Positions 6,324 through 13,814 of a stretch of 16,019 nucleotides of DNA are shown one piece after another. The position numbers were made by a program, and so were the translations under genes. The notes beneath the pieces are model-generated. The model did no database searches, was not told the origin of the DNA, and saw nothing but the letters and a program-made list of their open reading frames with translations. The stretch covers positions 1 to 16,019 of the forward strand of contig CALRFE010000002.1 of assembly GCA_943356425.1 (NCBI GenBank), written 5' to 3'. Positions within the stretch are counted from its first letter, which is position 1, and every line of letters begins with the position of its first letter. This DNA is from Candidatus Nomurabacteria bacterium. Its GTDB lineage: Bacteria; Patescibacteriota; Minisyncoccia; Phycocordibacterales; UBA9973.

Positions 6324-7094
6324 ATGGGAATAATAATAAAAAATACTGAAGAAATTGAAATTCTGCGCGAAGGGGGGAAACGTCTTGCGCGGATTTTGGA
6401 TATGGTCGCGAAAAAAGTCGTGCCGGGAATTTCAGCGAAAGAACTCGATGTGTATGCTGAAAAATTGATTCGCGACGGGGGAGATATTCCTGCTTTTTTG
6501 AATTACACGCCGGGCGGACATGTAAAACCATACCCTGCGTCACTCTGCGTCTCGGTCAACAATCAAGTGGTGCACGGCATCCCGACCGCAAAAACAATTT
6601 TGAAAGAAGGCGATATTGTGTCGCTTGACCTCGGTCTTAAACACAAAGGACTTTTCACAGATCATGCAGTCACCGTCGCAGTCGGAAAAATTTCTAAAAA
6701 AGACCAAGAACTTCTCCAAATTACGCGCGAATCACTTTACGCGGGAATTGCGGAAACGCGTGGTGGAAATCGTGTTGGCGATATCGGTGCGGCGATCCAA
6801 GAATTTGCAAAAGCAAAAAAATACGGCATCGTTAAAATTCTTTCCGGTCATGGTGTTGGAAAATATATTCACGAAGACCCGTTCGTACCGAACTATGGAA
6901 AACGGGGAACAAAGGAAAAGCTCGTACCCGGCATGGTCATCGCAATAGAACCGATGTTTAACTTGGGGACTGACGAAGTCGTGCTCGACAAAGATGGCTA
7001 CACGTTCCGAACCGCTGATGGCCTAAAAAGCGCTCATTTTGAGCACACCATCCTTATTACCGATGGCGAACCTGAGATTTTGACAGCCCTTTAA
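6324..7094 (+). CDS. map: Methionine aminopeptidase, type I
   Basis: It removes the initiator methionine from nascent proteins in the cytoplasm using a two-metal site. All five metal ligands are present: D102 and D113 (DLGLKHKGLFTDHAVT), H176 (SGHGVG), E209 (IAIEPM) and E240 (AHFEHT). The substrate-site histidine H84 is in VVHGIP. The length of 256 residues is normal for the short bacterial type I enzyme, without an N-terminal zinc extension. The ATG lies 6 nt after the methyltransferase stop and has no Shine-Dalgarno, so translation may be coupled. In many bacteria map directly follows secY-adk. Here it is separated from adk by about 5.1 kb. Confidence 0.97.
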   Translation: MGIIIKNTEEIEILREGGKRLARILDMVAKKVVPGISAKELDVYAEKLIRDGGDIPAFLNYTPGGHVKPYPASLCVSVNNQVVHGIPTAKTILKEGDIVSLDLGLKHKGLFTDHAVTVAVGKISKKDQELLQITRESLYAGIAETRGGNRVGDIGAAIQEFAKAKKYGIVKILSGHGVGKYIHEDPFVPNYGKRGTKEKLVPGMVIAIEPMFNLGTDEVVLDKDGYTFRTADGLKSAHFEHTILITDGEPEILTAL

Positions 7095-7112
7095 TTCAAA
7101 GCGGTAATACGC

Positions 7113-7118
7113 TATAAT
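7113..7118 (+). promoter_or_regulatory. -10 box TATAAT for the OmpA/VWA gene
   Basis: A perfect TATAAT ends 8 nt before the ATG at 7127, so the predicted transcript starts at or next to the start codon. It lies in the 32-nt gap after map. The -35 region (about 7090-7096, TTTAATT) is poor. Confidence 0.55.
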
Positions 7119-7126
7119 CTCTCTAT

Positions 7127-8650
7127 ATGAACTTCAAACCAGATTATCCTCCACGAGCGACCTCAAATGAGGGGCTCAAGGCAAAATTTCGCAAATGGGG
7201 CACGCGTTTAGCGCTTGCGCTTTCGCTGACGTCGGCGGCAAGTCCGGCTTTTTCGGCGGTCAAAGACCCTGTCGGCAAGGAAGTGACGCCACTTGCAGGC
7301 GGGGAAATGTATCGAGGTAAAATATATTCATCCGCAGAAGAGCTCAAAAAGGAATCGACGATCGATCTCACGAATTATTTTGAAGTCGACAAGGCGAATA
7401 TTTCTTCAGAGAACATAGAAAAAATAAAAGGCGATTTCGACAAATTTCTTGCCTCCATCGATTCACAAAATATCGCACAGATCTTGAAGACGAATTTTGT
7501 CGTGTATTCCTCGTGTGATCCTTGGCCGACCAATAATCCTGAATGGAAAGGCCTCAATGTCAATTTGGCGGTCGCTCGAGCAAATGCAGTCATTGAAGGC
7601 CTGAAGCAGGCGCTCGCAGTGCATGATTTTTCCGGTTCCGGTCTCACTGAAGCGCAAATAACTGCGCTCAAAAGCATTCCTTTTTCTGAAGATCATCCGA
7701 AGACTGAAAAAACGGGTGCAGAGGAGGGTGTCACACCGCTCACCGAATTCATCGATGAGGATACTGGTCAGAAATATACCGAGGAGAAGATCGATGCGAT
7801 GATCAAACAAAATGATCCCAAGATCGATATGCTTCGCCAGCAAGCGCGCAACGTCGCTTTTTCTCTGCGTGTTGTTGATGAAAAAAATTTTGCTTCGCCA
7901 CAGATCCCTCAAAACTTGGTCCCGGAAATGTTCAAATACAATACCGTCATCGTTGGTGTCGATAACAGCCCTTCAATGAAAGAATCCAAGGATCTGCTCG
8001 CGAAAGCATTTGCCGATTCGACAATGAAGCTTCCGGACCATCTTTTGGTCGGTACGTTCTCTTATGATGTCGACAAGATCGTTCCAACGACCAATCCTTC
8101 AAAAACGCTCAATGAGCAGTTTACCGGCATGGAAAGCGGGGAAGAGCGCGTTGCTGGATTTTTCAATCGAGCGTTTACTTTGCTTGATGAAGAAATGAAG
8201 AAAGTCCCAGAAGGTACTGTCAAAGAACGTGGCGCGATATTTGCAGTTACCGACGAATCAGTGCAGGATCTTTCCCGTGAGCGTCTAGACAGTTTGAAGG
8301 CAAAATCGGAACAAGCGAATTGTGATGTGTACGTACTGATCCTCAATCATGTGGCCAACAAGCCGATATTGGTGTCGCTTGCCGATCTTGAGAGATCGTT
8401 TGATTTAGCTTTTGAGGAAGCGCGCAAAGGTAATACTGAAATCAAACAAAAGATGGACCTCTTTGAAAATGCATGGATTCCTAATGCTGAAAAGAAAGTT
8501 GCAAATGCGACAAGTGAGAAAGAAAAAGCGAAGGCACAAGCTGAGCTCGATACGATCTTGAAGAAAAAAGCTGATTACATACAAAAGACTGTTGTTCCAG
8601 TCAAGACATTCGTGGTCGGAGATACTGCGTATCTGATGGCGACGAGATAG
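7127..8650 (+). CDS. Exported protein with OmpA-like and von Willebrand factor A-like domains
   Basis: A twin-basic-looking N region (KFRKWGTR, 20-27) precedes a hydrophobic stretch (28-40) and a likely signal-peptidase site after AFSA (41-44). This suggests export by a signal peptide rather than a permanent anchor. Residues 82-165 resemble an OmpA-type peptidoglycan-binding domain: YFEVDKANISSENIEKI and the late LAVARANAVIEGL, like the family's RA..V signature. Residues 271-410 look like a VWA domain with the MIDAS motif DNSPS (279-283), a second element VGTFSYD (308-314) and FAVTDES (372-378). Residues 425-485 are charged and probably coiled coil. It may bind cell wall and a protein ligand outside the membrane. 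The partner is unknown. The gene is monocistronic, with its own -10 box in front and a hairpin terminator behind. Confidence 0.65.
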   Translation: MNFKPDYPPRATSNEGLKAKFRKWGTRLALALSLTSAASPAFSAVKDPVGKEVTPLAGGEMYRGKIYSSAEELKKESTIDLTNYFEVDKANISSENIEKIKGDFDKFLASIDSQNIAQILKTNFVVYSSCDPWPTNNPEWKGLNVNLAVARANAVIEGLKQALAVHDFSGSGLTEAQITALKSIPFSEDHPKTEKTGAEEGVTPLTEFIDEDTGQKYTEEKIDAMIKQNDPKIDMLRQQARNVAFSLRVVDEKNFASPQIPQNLVPEMFKYNTVIVGVDNSPSMKESKDLLAKAFADSTMKLPDHLLVGTFSYDVDKIVPTTNPSKTLNEQFTGMESGEERVAGFFNRAFTLLDEEMKKVPEGTVKERGAIFAVTDESVQDLSRERLDSLKAKSEQANCDVYVLILNHVANKPILVSLADLERSFDLAFEEARKGNTEIKQKMDLFENAWIPNAEKKVANATSEKEKAKAQAELDTILKKKADYIQKTVVPVKTFVVGDTAYLMATR

Positions 8651-8657
8651 AAATACA

Positions 8658-8710
8658 TACAATATAAAAAAGAGCCCGCACCTATGGTGCGGGCTCTTTT
8701 TTATATTGTA
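8658..8710. terminator. Bidirectional intrinsic terminator between convergent genes
   Basis: A 25-bp perfect inverted repeat (8658-8682 with 8686-8710) encloses a 3-nt TAT loop. The GC core GAGCCCGCACC is flanked by six A on the left and six T on the right, so it can end transcripts from both sides. It lies between the OmpA/VWA gene and the minus-strand gene ending at 8713. Confidence 0.9.
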
Positions 8711-8712
8711 AT

Positions 8713-9411
8713 TTATGCAGCCATTTTGAGCGGTACTTCTTCTTGTTTTTCCGATTGTGGTTCCATTTGTATAACAGTCGCCTCATGTACAGTTTCTGTT
8801 TTTTGCGTCTGTTCTTGTTTCTGCTTTCCTGTTCGGACAAGCGATACGATATTTTTACAGATCGCGAGTGCTTGTTCAAAATCTCCTTTTTTATTTACGG
8901 CGTCTTCTACTACCACAGTGTCTCCGAGTTTTGCAAAGAGTGATTCAAGGAGCGTATCAAGCATCGAGACGATTCCCTTATTCTTTTCATTTACCACGTT
9001 CTGGTATTTGGTTTCAGAAAATCGCTCAGTGTATTTTTTCATCCGTTGTGGCCCGAGCTTCTTATTGATGTTTTCCATGATGATCTTAAGATCGAGCATG
9101 TCTTCGATATCGTCAACATTGAAACTGCGTGTTGTCAGGTCTTCGAGTTGTGAAGTAACATTCATGATCTCGTTCAAATAGTCGGCGCTGACACCTGATT
9201 GTTCCATGAGCTGGGGGACATCGGGCTGCTGCTCTCTTTTTTCAGGATCTGCCGCGATTTCTTTTTGTTTTTCCTGTTCTTTGACGAGTTCTGGAGTTGC
9301 ACCACCCAAAACACCGGCCTCAGTTGCCGTTTCTTGTGCAAGCGCTTTGGCCTGTGCATCAAGTTCTGGATTTATTGGATTATTATTTTGTGGTAGTTCC
9401 ATATTTTCCAT
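8713..9411 (-). CDS. Hypothetical charged soluble protein
   Basis: I do not recognise this 232-residue protein. It is rich in Glu, Gln and Lys. Residues 1-75 look disordered (NNNPINPE, Q and E runs). Residues about 75-190 are predicted helical, with regularly spaced hydrophobics (DYLNEIMNVTSQLEDL, IVSMLDTLLESLFAKLGD). The tail of about 40 residues is again low-complexity (QKQEQTQKTE). There is no signal peptide, membrane helix or cysteine cluster except a single C184-type residue in LAICKNI. The start at 9411 is supported by an extended -10 ending 6 nt upstream. It is divergent from the TraG-like ATPase gene with 120 bp between the starts, so the two may be co-regulated. Overlapping plus-strand frames here are shadows. 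Confidence 0.75.
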   Translation of the reverse strand: MENMELPQNNNPINPELDAQAKALAQETATEAGVLGGATPELVKEQEKQKEIAADPEKREQQPDVPQLMEQSGVSADYLNEIMNVTSQLEDLTTRSFNVDDIEDMLDLKIIMENINKKLGPQRMKKYTERFSETKYQNVVNEKNKGIVSMLDTLLESLFAKLGDTVVVEDAVNKKGDFEQALAICKNIVSLVRTGKQKQEQTQKTETVHEATVIQMEPQSEKQEEVPLKMAA

Positions 9412-9417
9412 AAAAAA

Positions 9418-9426
9418 AGTATATCA
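9418..9426 (-). promoter_or_regulatory. Extended -10 promoter of the minus-strand gene
   Basis: On the minus strand TGATATACT (TG, one base, then TATACT) ends 6 nt before the ATG at 9411, implying a leaderless transcript. A second similar box, TGATATAAT, lies further upstream on the same strand (9453-9461) and would give a leader of about 35 nt, so there may be tandem promoters. Confidence 0.5.
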
Positions 9427-9513
9427 CGAAATATATATTTAACACTCAGTGAATTATATCATACTTTTATTAAATCGTCAATATCATTTTAACGAAGCAG
9501 TAAAAAGGGAATA

Positions 9514-9522
9514 TGTTACAAT
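9514..9522 (+). promoter_or_regulatory. Extended -10 promoter of the TraG-like ATPase gene
   Basis: TGTTACAAT (TG, one base, then TACAAT at 9517-9522) ends 9 nt before the ATG at 9532. No -35 is evident. The rest of the 120-bp divergent region (9412-9531) is very A+T-rich, with imperfect inverted repeats that could be an operator but are not convincing. Confidence 0.5.
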
Positions 9523-9531
9523 TTACAAGAG

Positions 9532-12276
9532 ATGGAACCGGGACTCAATCCAAATACCATTCCACAATTCAAATCTCCCGAAGAGGAGCTCCTTTTTTTG
9601 CGCGCGCATGTCGCCGAACGCGAACGACAATTACGAGAACAAGGAGCCGAAGCGAATAAATTAGAAATTGCGAACAATGCGATCACTGCCTACAAGCAAG
9701 CAGAAAAAGCTGCTGTGCTCGCGCCACAAGTCGCGATGTCACAAGCTGAGACAAAAGCAGTTGCGCTCGCGCTTGCTCCCGAATCGCACGATGACAAGAT
9801 GCAAGAGCTCATGGGCGTGCTTCTTGAAAAAGGAATCAAGAATGCGCTTGCGATCGTCGAACATATCGGCAGTCCGCATTTGGATGATGATTTTCATCGT
9901 TTTCTTGTGCAGTACTTGAGTACAACACATACCATTCCCGGTCTCAAAGAGGGCACACCGCTCTTCAAAGGCATTGACATGAAGCTCTTTGAAGTCACGC
10001 TTCCAGAACAAACTGAAAAAGAGGGCGCAAAGACCTTCAAAGATTTTTTGGGTGCGATGGAACAATTTTATGCGGGCATGCAATCAGTCGCCGATGCATC
10101 TGGAAATCCGGGTAAAAATTATTTCACACTTGAGATCGCGCTTTCAAATCGAAGTGACGATGTCGTCTTCTACGCGGCTGTACCATCGGGCAAGGCGATC
10201 ATTTTTGAAAAACAAGTGCTCGGTTTTTACCCTGATGCAAAAGTAAATGAAGTGACCGATGACTACAATATTTTCAATGCCGAAGGCGCAGCAGCTGGTG
10301 CGGTCGCAAAATTTCGGGAGCTCGAAGCGTTTCCGATCAAGACATATGACACGATCGAGCACGATCCGATGAATTCGATCTTGAACGTCTTTACCAAGCT
10401 TGCGCGCGATGGGGAAGGTGCTGCAATTCAGCTCACGATCGCTCCGGCGGGCGACGGACTCATCAAAAAATTCACGCACATTCTCGATCGTGTCAAAGAA
10501 GGTGTTTCTCCACACGAAGCGCTCAAACAATATGGCTCATTTGGACATCATGCCGGCTCGATCCTTAAAGACCTGATGTTTGGTGCAAAGAGCAAAGAAC
10601 AGCGTGAGAAAGAAAAGCATGTTGAAGAACGCGCCGTTGAACAGATCACGAACAAAACAAAGAGCACAATCATGTATGCGGGTATCCGCGTCATCGCATC
10701 GGCAAAAACCGCAGCACGAGCAGAAGATATCTTGCATCAGATCGAGTCATCATTTCACCAATTTACTGAACCGAATGGTAACACGATCGAATTTGAACGG
10801 ATCGGTCCACGCAAATTGCCGTTGCTTCTCCATGCATATTCGTTCCGCCTACTTGAAGAGGACGAATTAATGGCGCTCAATATGAAAGAGCTCGCCACAG
10901 TCTTTCACTTTCCTGTCGGCGTCAATCAAAATCCGCAACTCAAACAATCTCGTTCACAAATGGCACCTGCACCAATGGAGCTTGCATCAGAAGGTGTGTT
11001 GCTCGGTATCAATGATTATCGCGGTGTTACCAAAGAGATCCGCATGGCGCGTGAAGATCGCGTTCGCCACTTCTATGTTGTGGGTCAGACCGGTTCCGGT
11101 AAGACGACGATCTTAAAAAATATGATCGCACAAGACATCGCAAACGGCGACGGTTGTTGTTTCATCGATCCGCATGGTACCGATATTCAAGATATTTTAA
11201 GCTATGTTCCAAAAGAGCGTATTGACGATGTGATCTATTTTGATCCGGCGTATATTGCACGTCCGATGGGACTCAACATGCTCGAATACGATGCCAACTA
11301 TCCTGAACAAAAAACATTTGTAGTCAATGAATTGCTCTCTATTTTCAATAAATTGTTTGATATGAAAACGGCTGGCGGTCCGGCGTTCGAACAGTATTTC
11401 AGAAACTCTGCACTGCTTGTGATGGAAGATCCCGCATCCGGTTCGACGCTCTTGGAAATCGGGCGCGTGCTTGCGGACAAAGAATTCCGTGATATGAAAC
11501 TTTCGCGTTGTAAGAATCCGATCATCAAACAGTTCTGGGAAAATGCAGAAAAAACGACAGGAGAACAATCGCTTGCAAACTTTGTGCCGTACATCACCAA
11601 CAAATTCGACGTCTTCGTCTCAAACGACATCATGCGTCCAGTTATTGCTCAACAAGAATCAGTGTTCAATTTCCGAAAAATTATGGACGAGAAGAAAATC
11701 TTGCTCGTGAACCTCTCCAAAGGACGGCTGGGCGAAATCAATGCGAACTTGATCGGTCTTATTTTAGTTGGAAAAATTCAGATGGCCGCGCTTTCTCGCG
11801 TAGACATGTATGGACAAAAGATGAACGATTTTTATCTCTATATCGATGAGTTCCAAAACGTCACGACGGATTCCATCGCGTCCATTTTGTCTGAAGCACG
11901 TAAATATCGTTTGTCGCTCAACATCGCGCACCAATACATCGCACAGCTCGAAGAAAAGATCCGCGATGCAGTTTTCGGTAACGTCGGCTCGCTCGCAATT
12001 TTCCGTGTCGGTATTGATGACGCAGAATTCTTGCAGAAACAGCTTGATCCGGTCTTTACGATCAATGATATTAAAAATCTCGAGAACTGGAATGCGTATA
12101 TGAAAATGCTCGCAAATGGCATGCCGACCAAGCCGTTCAATATCAAAACATTGCCTCCACCGAAAGGAAACAACGCGATCACCGAGAAATTAAAAGAACT
12201 CTCGTATCTTAAATTCGGCCGCGACCGCGCCGAAGTGGAAGCGGAGATAATGGAGCGATATCAAGCGGGGGGATAA
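9532..12276 (+). CDS. TraG/VirB4-like (HerA-FtsK superfamily) ATPase
   Basis: This 914-residue protein has a type IV secretion-type DNA-binding ATPase domain in its C-terminal 400 residues. Walker A is GQTGSGKTT (518-526, K524), followed by FIDPHGTDIQDIL. Walker B is YLYIDEFQN (D772, E773), followed by the SEARKYRLSLNIAHQYIAQL segment typical of coupling and VirB4-like ATPases. Residues about 15-85 are charged, helical and alanine/glutamine-rich. Residues 130-480 form a domain that usually precedes the motor in this lineage. No membrane helix is visible, unlike classical VirD4/TraG, so it would need a membrane partner. No relaxase, pilin or channel gene is nearby. It probably powers DNA or protein movement, or pilus assembly, at the envelope. 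The exact role cannot be stated. The start has no Shine-Dalgarno. Confidence 0.85.
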   Translation: MEPGLNPNTIPQFKSPEEELLFLRAHVAERERQLREQGAEANKLEIANNAITAYKQAEKAAVLAPQVAMSQAETKAVALALAPESHDDKMQELMGVLLEKGIKNALAIVEHIGSPHLDDDFHRFLVQYLSTTHTIPGLKEGTPLFKGIDMKLFEVTLPEQTEKEGAKTFKDFLGAMEQFYAGMQSVADASGNPGKNYFTLEIALSNRSDDVVFYAAVPSGKAIIFEKQVLGFYPDAKVNEVTDDYNIFNAEGAAAGAVAKFRELEAFPIKTYDTIEHDPMNSILNVFTKLARDGEGAAIQLTIAPAGDGLIKKFTHILDRVKEGVSPHEALKQYGSFGHHAGSILKDLMFGAKSKEQREKEKHVEERAVEQITNKTKSTIMYAGIRVIASAKTAARAEDILHQIESSFHQFTEPNGNTIEFERIGPRKLPLLLHAYSFRLLEEDELMALNMKELATVFHFPVGVNQNPQLKQSRSQMAPAPMELASEGVLLGINDYRGVTKEIRMAREDRVRHFYVVGQTGSGKTTILKNMIAQDIANGDGCCFIDPHGTDIQDILSYVPKERIDDVIYFDPAYIARPMGLNMLEYDANYPEQKTFVVNELLSIFNKLFDMKTAGGPAFEQYFRNSALLVMEDPASGSTLLEIGRVLADKEFRDMKLSRCKNPIIKQFWENAEKTTGEQSLANFVPYITNKFDVFVSNDIMRPVIAQQESVFNFRKIMDEKKILLVNLSKGRLGEINANLIGLILVGKIQMAALSRVDMYGQKMNDFYLYIDEFQNVTTDSIASILSEARKYRLSLNIAHQYIAQLEEKIRDAVFGNVGSLAIFRVGIDDAEFLQKQLDPVFTINDIKNLENWNAYMKMLANGMPTKPFNIKTLPPPKGNNAITEKLKELSYLKFGRDRAEVEAEIMERYQAGG

Positions 12277-12311
12277 TTAGGTGACAGGTTCTAGTTGTTA
12301 GTTTTTAGCTT
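12277..12311 (+). repeat. Heptad array 5, in front of the anchored hypothetical gene
   Basis: Units start at 12277, 12284, 12291, 12298 and 12305: TTAGGTG, ACAGGTT, CTAGTTG, TTAGTTT and TTAGCTT. The array starts directly after the stop codon of the ATPase gene and is followed by TAATACAAAAAA and the ATG at 12327. It resembles array 1 most closely, since both have an ACAGGTT unit second. Confidence 0.85.
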
Positions 12312-12326
12312 TAATACAAAAAATAT

Positions 12327-13178
12327 ATGCAAAATGATCAAAAACTAAATAAAGGACTTGTTGTTGTCATAATTGTTCTTTTGATAATAATTACTGCTTT
12401 GCTCTTAAAAAGCAGGACCGCAAGCCCTGAAAATAAAAACCAGCAAGCAGTTCCTGAAACGGTAACACTTGATAAGATTGAAAATAATGCTGTCTATCTT
12501 GGAACCTATCAAGGTCATACCCTCGTTTTTTATTCACATTTTACTTACGATAGTTATGAATTAGGACGAGTTCAAGCAAATGGTGAGTACACTGGGTCAC
12601 TTTGGAATATATCCGCTAAAGATATGTTTCAAGTTTCAAATCCTAAAAAGATCTTTTTAGCAGAATATCCAATCGAACAAATTACTGGGTTTTTCTTTAG
12701 TAACTCAAGAAAGTCCATATATCTCGATATAGATTATGGAGAGGGTACTAAGAACTATTGGGATAAAATAGTGAATAAGGTATTTCGAATTGATGCCACG
12801 ACATTTAAAGCGGAGGAAGTCTGGACGCTTGATGTTGGTTCAACTGCAGAAGCGTTAAAGTATAATGGTGCCGGCGGTTCGGCATATATTTCTGGTCCAG
12901 CAGAGGACAACTACATTGTTCTTGGTATTTACGGTTGTCATGGTTGCGACGGTGGCGGAAGATTTTCTTCTGAGTTTATATTAAATCTTGAGACAAGAAA
13001 AGAAAAACCAATAAAGGATATCGGTAACATCTCGTTTAACGTTTCGTATAACTCGTTTTCGTATCAAAAACTTGGCTGGTTCGACGAACCATGCGAGCCT
13101 GGTATTGGATGTGATGAAAACGGTATGACTAAAGTTCCAAAACCTGTCGGTCCAACATTGAGCGAACTCCTCCCGTAA
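12327..13178 (+). CDS. Membrane-anchored extracytoplasmic hypothetical protein
   Basis: I do not recognise this 283-residue protein. A single hydrophobic helix (residues 10-27) after a short basic start looks like a signal anchor, leaving about 255 residues outside the membrane. The outer part has repeated beta-strand-like stretches (NNAVYLGTYQGHTLVFYS, KSIYLDIDYGEG, NYIVLGIYG) that could form a propeller or other beta-rich fold. Two cysteine pairs stand out, C204/C207 in GCHGCDGGG and C256/C262 in PCEPGIGC. They could be disulfides or a metal site. The gene is more A+T-rich than its neighbours. It starts with MQN, like both zinc-ribbon proteins, and lies behind the same kind of heptad array. 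There is no Shine-Dalgarno. Confidence 0.75.
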   Translation: MQNDQKLNKGLVVVIIVLLIIITALLLKSRTASPENKNQQAVPETVTLDKIENNAVYLGTYQGHTLVFYSHFTYDSYELGRVQANGEYTGSLWNISAKDMFQVSNPKKIFLAEYPIEQITGFFFSNSRKSIYLDIDYGEGTKNYWDKIVNKVFRIDATTFKAEEVWTLDVGSTAEALKYNGAGGSAYISGPAEDNYIVLGIYGCHGCDGGGRFSSEFILNLETRKEKPIKDIGNISFNVSYNSFSYQKLGWFDEPCEPGIGCDENGMTKVPKPVGPTLSELLP

Positions 13179-13194
13179 TATATTATTTCTCTCG

Positions 13195-13223
13195 TTGTAA
13201 AAGATCCGCATCTCTGCTATAGT
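13195..13223 (+). promoter_or_regulatory. Promoter of ndk, with a leader of about 60 nt
   Basis: TTGTAA (13195-13200), a 17-nt spacer and TATAGT (13218-13223) preceded by TGC (extended -10). The expected start is near 13230, giving a leader of roughly 60 nt, unlike the leaderless starts elsewhere. The leader contains a small hairpin (GAGAG 13251-13255 with CTCTC 13263-13267) and a pyrimidine-rich stretch before the ATG, and no Shine-Dalgarno. Confidence 0.55.
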
Positions 13224-13292
13224 GATGATACTTTTTTATAAGTGGGGAATGAGAGGTCTTTGCTCTCTTCTCTTTAATTTTTAATCTTTTAT

Positions 13293-13763
13293 ATGGCAAC
13301 GCAAGAACGATCACTCATAATCATCAAACCTGACGCAATTCAGCGCAATTTGACTGGAGAAATTATCAAGCGCTTTGAACAAAAAGGCCTCAAAATTATT
13401 GGACTCAAAATGATGAGCCTCGAAGATGCGGTCATTGAAGAGCATTACGCACACATCAAAGACAAGCCATTTTTCCCTGGCATCCGTGATTTCATGAAAG
13501 CTTGCCCGGTTATTGTCATGGCAGTTGAAGGAATCAATGCAGTATCAGCAATTCGTTTGATCGTCGGACCAACAAAGGCATGGGAAGCGAACGCAGGAAC
13601 ACTTCGTGGCGACTTCTCACTCTCAACGCAATCAAATATTGTGCACGCGTCTGATGGAGTAGAAGCAGCGGAAGCTGAAATTACACGTTTCTTCAAAGCA
13701 GAAGAACTCTTTACCTACGCGAAAATCGATACTGATTTTATCTACGCAGAGCACAAGAAATAA
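13293..13763 (+). CDS. ndk: Nucleoside diphosphate kinase
   Basis: It transfers the gamma-phosphate from NTPs to NDPs through a phosphohistidine intermediate, in the cytoplasm. Every catalytic residue is at its canonical number: K12, Y52, R88, T94, R105, N115, H118 (NIVHASD) and E129. The length of 156 residues is close to the usual 140-155, with a slightly longer C terminus (residues 138-156). The ATG at 13293 gives the standard N terminus, ERSLIIIKPDA. It is probably monocistronic, with its own promoter in front and a hairpin behind. It completes the NMP-to-NTP pathway started by the adk and pyrH products. Confidence 0.98.
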   Translation: MATQERSLIIIKPDAIQRNLTGEIIKRFEQKGLKIIGLKMMSLEDAVIEEHYAHIKDKPFFPGIRDFMKACPVIVMAVEGINAVSAIRLIVGPTKAWEANAGTLRGDFSLSTQSNIVHASDGVEAAEAEITRFFKAEELFTYAKIDTDFIYAEHKK

Positions 13764-13778
13764 AAAATAATACCAGAG

Positions 13779-13802
13779 CAAGATCCGCGTGAGCGGATTT
13801 TG
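13779..13802 (+). terminator. Hairpin terminator after ndk
   Basis: A stem of about 10 bp (13779-13788 with 13793-13802, one G-T pair) has a GTGA (GNRA-type) loop and a short T run on its 3' side. It is weaker than the other terminators in the window because the T-tract is only ATTTTG. Confidence 0.6.
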
Positions 13803-13814
13803 TAATTGCTACAC

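Noticed and set aside
9206..9442. Plus-strand frames opposite the minus-strand hypothetical gene
   Set aside because: They give Cys/Phe/Ser-rich products typical of shadow frames. The minus strand has a well-placed promoter and terminator and a plausible soluble protein.
9412..9531. Operator in the divergent intergenic region
   Set aside because: Only imperfect, A+T-rich inverted repeats are present. They are expected by chance in such sequence.
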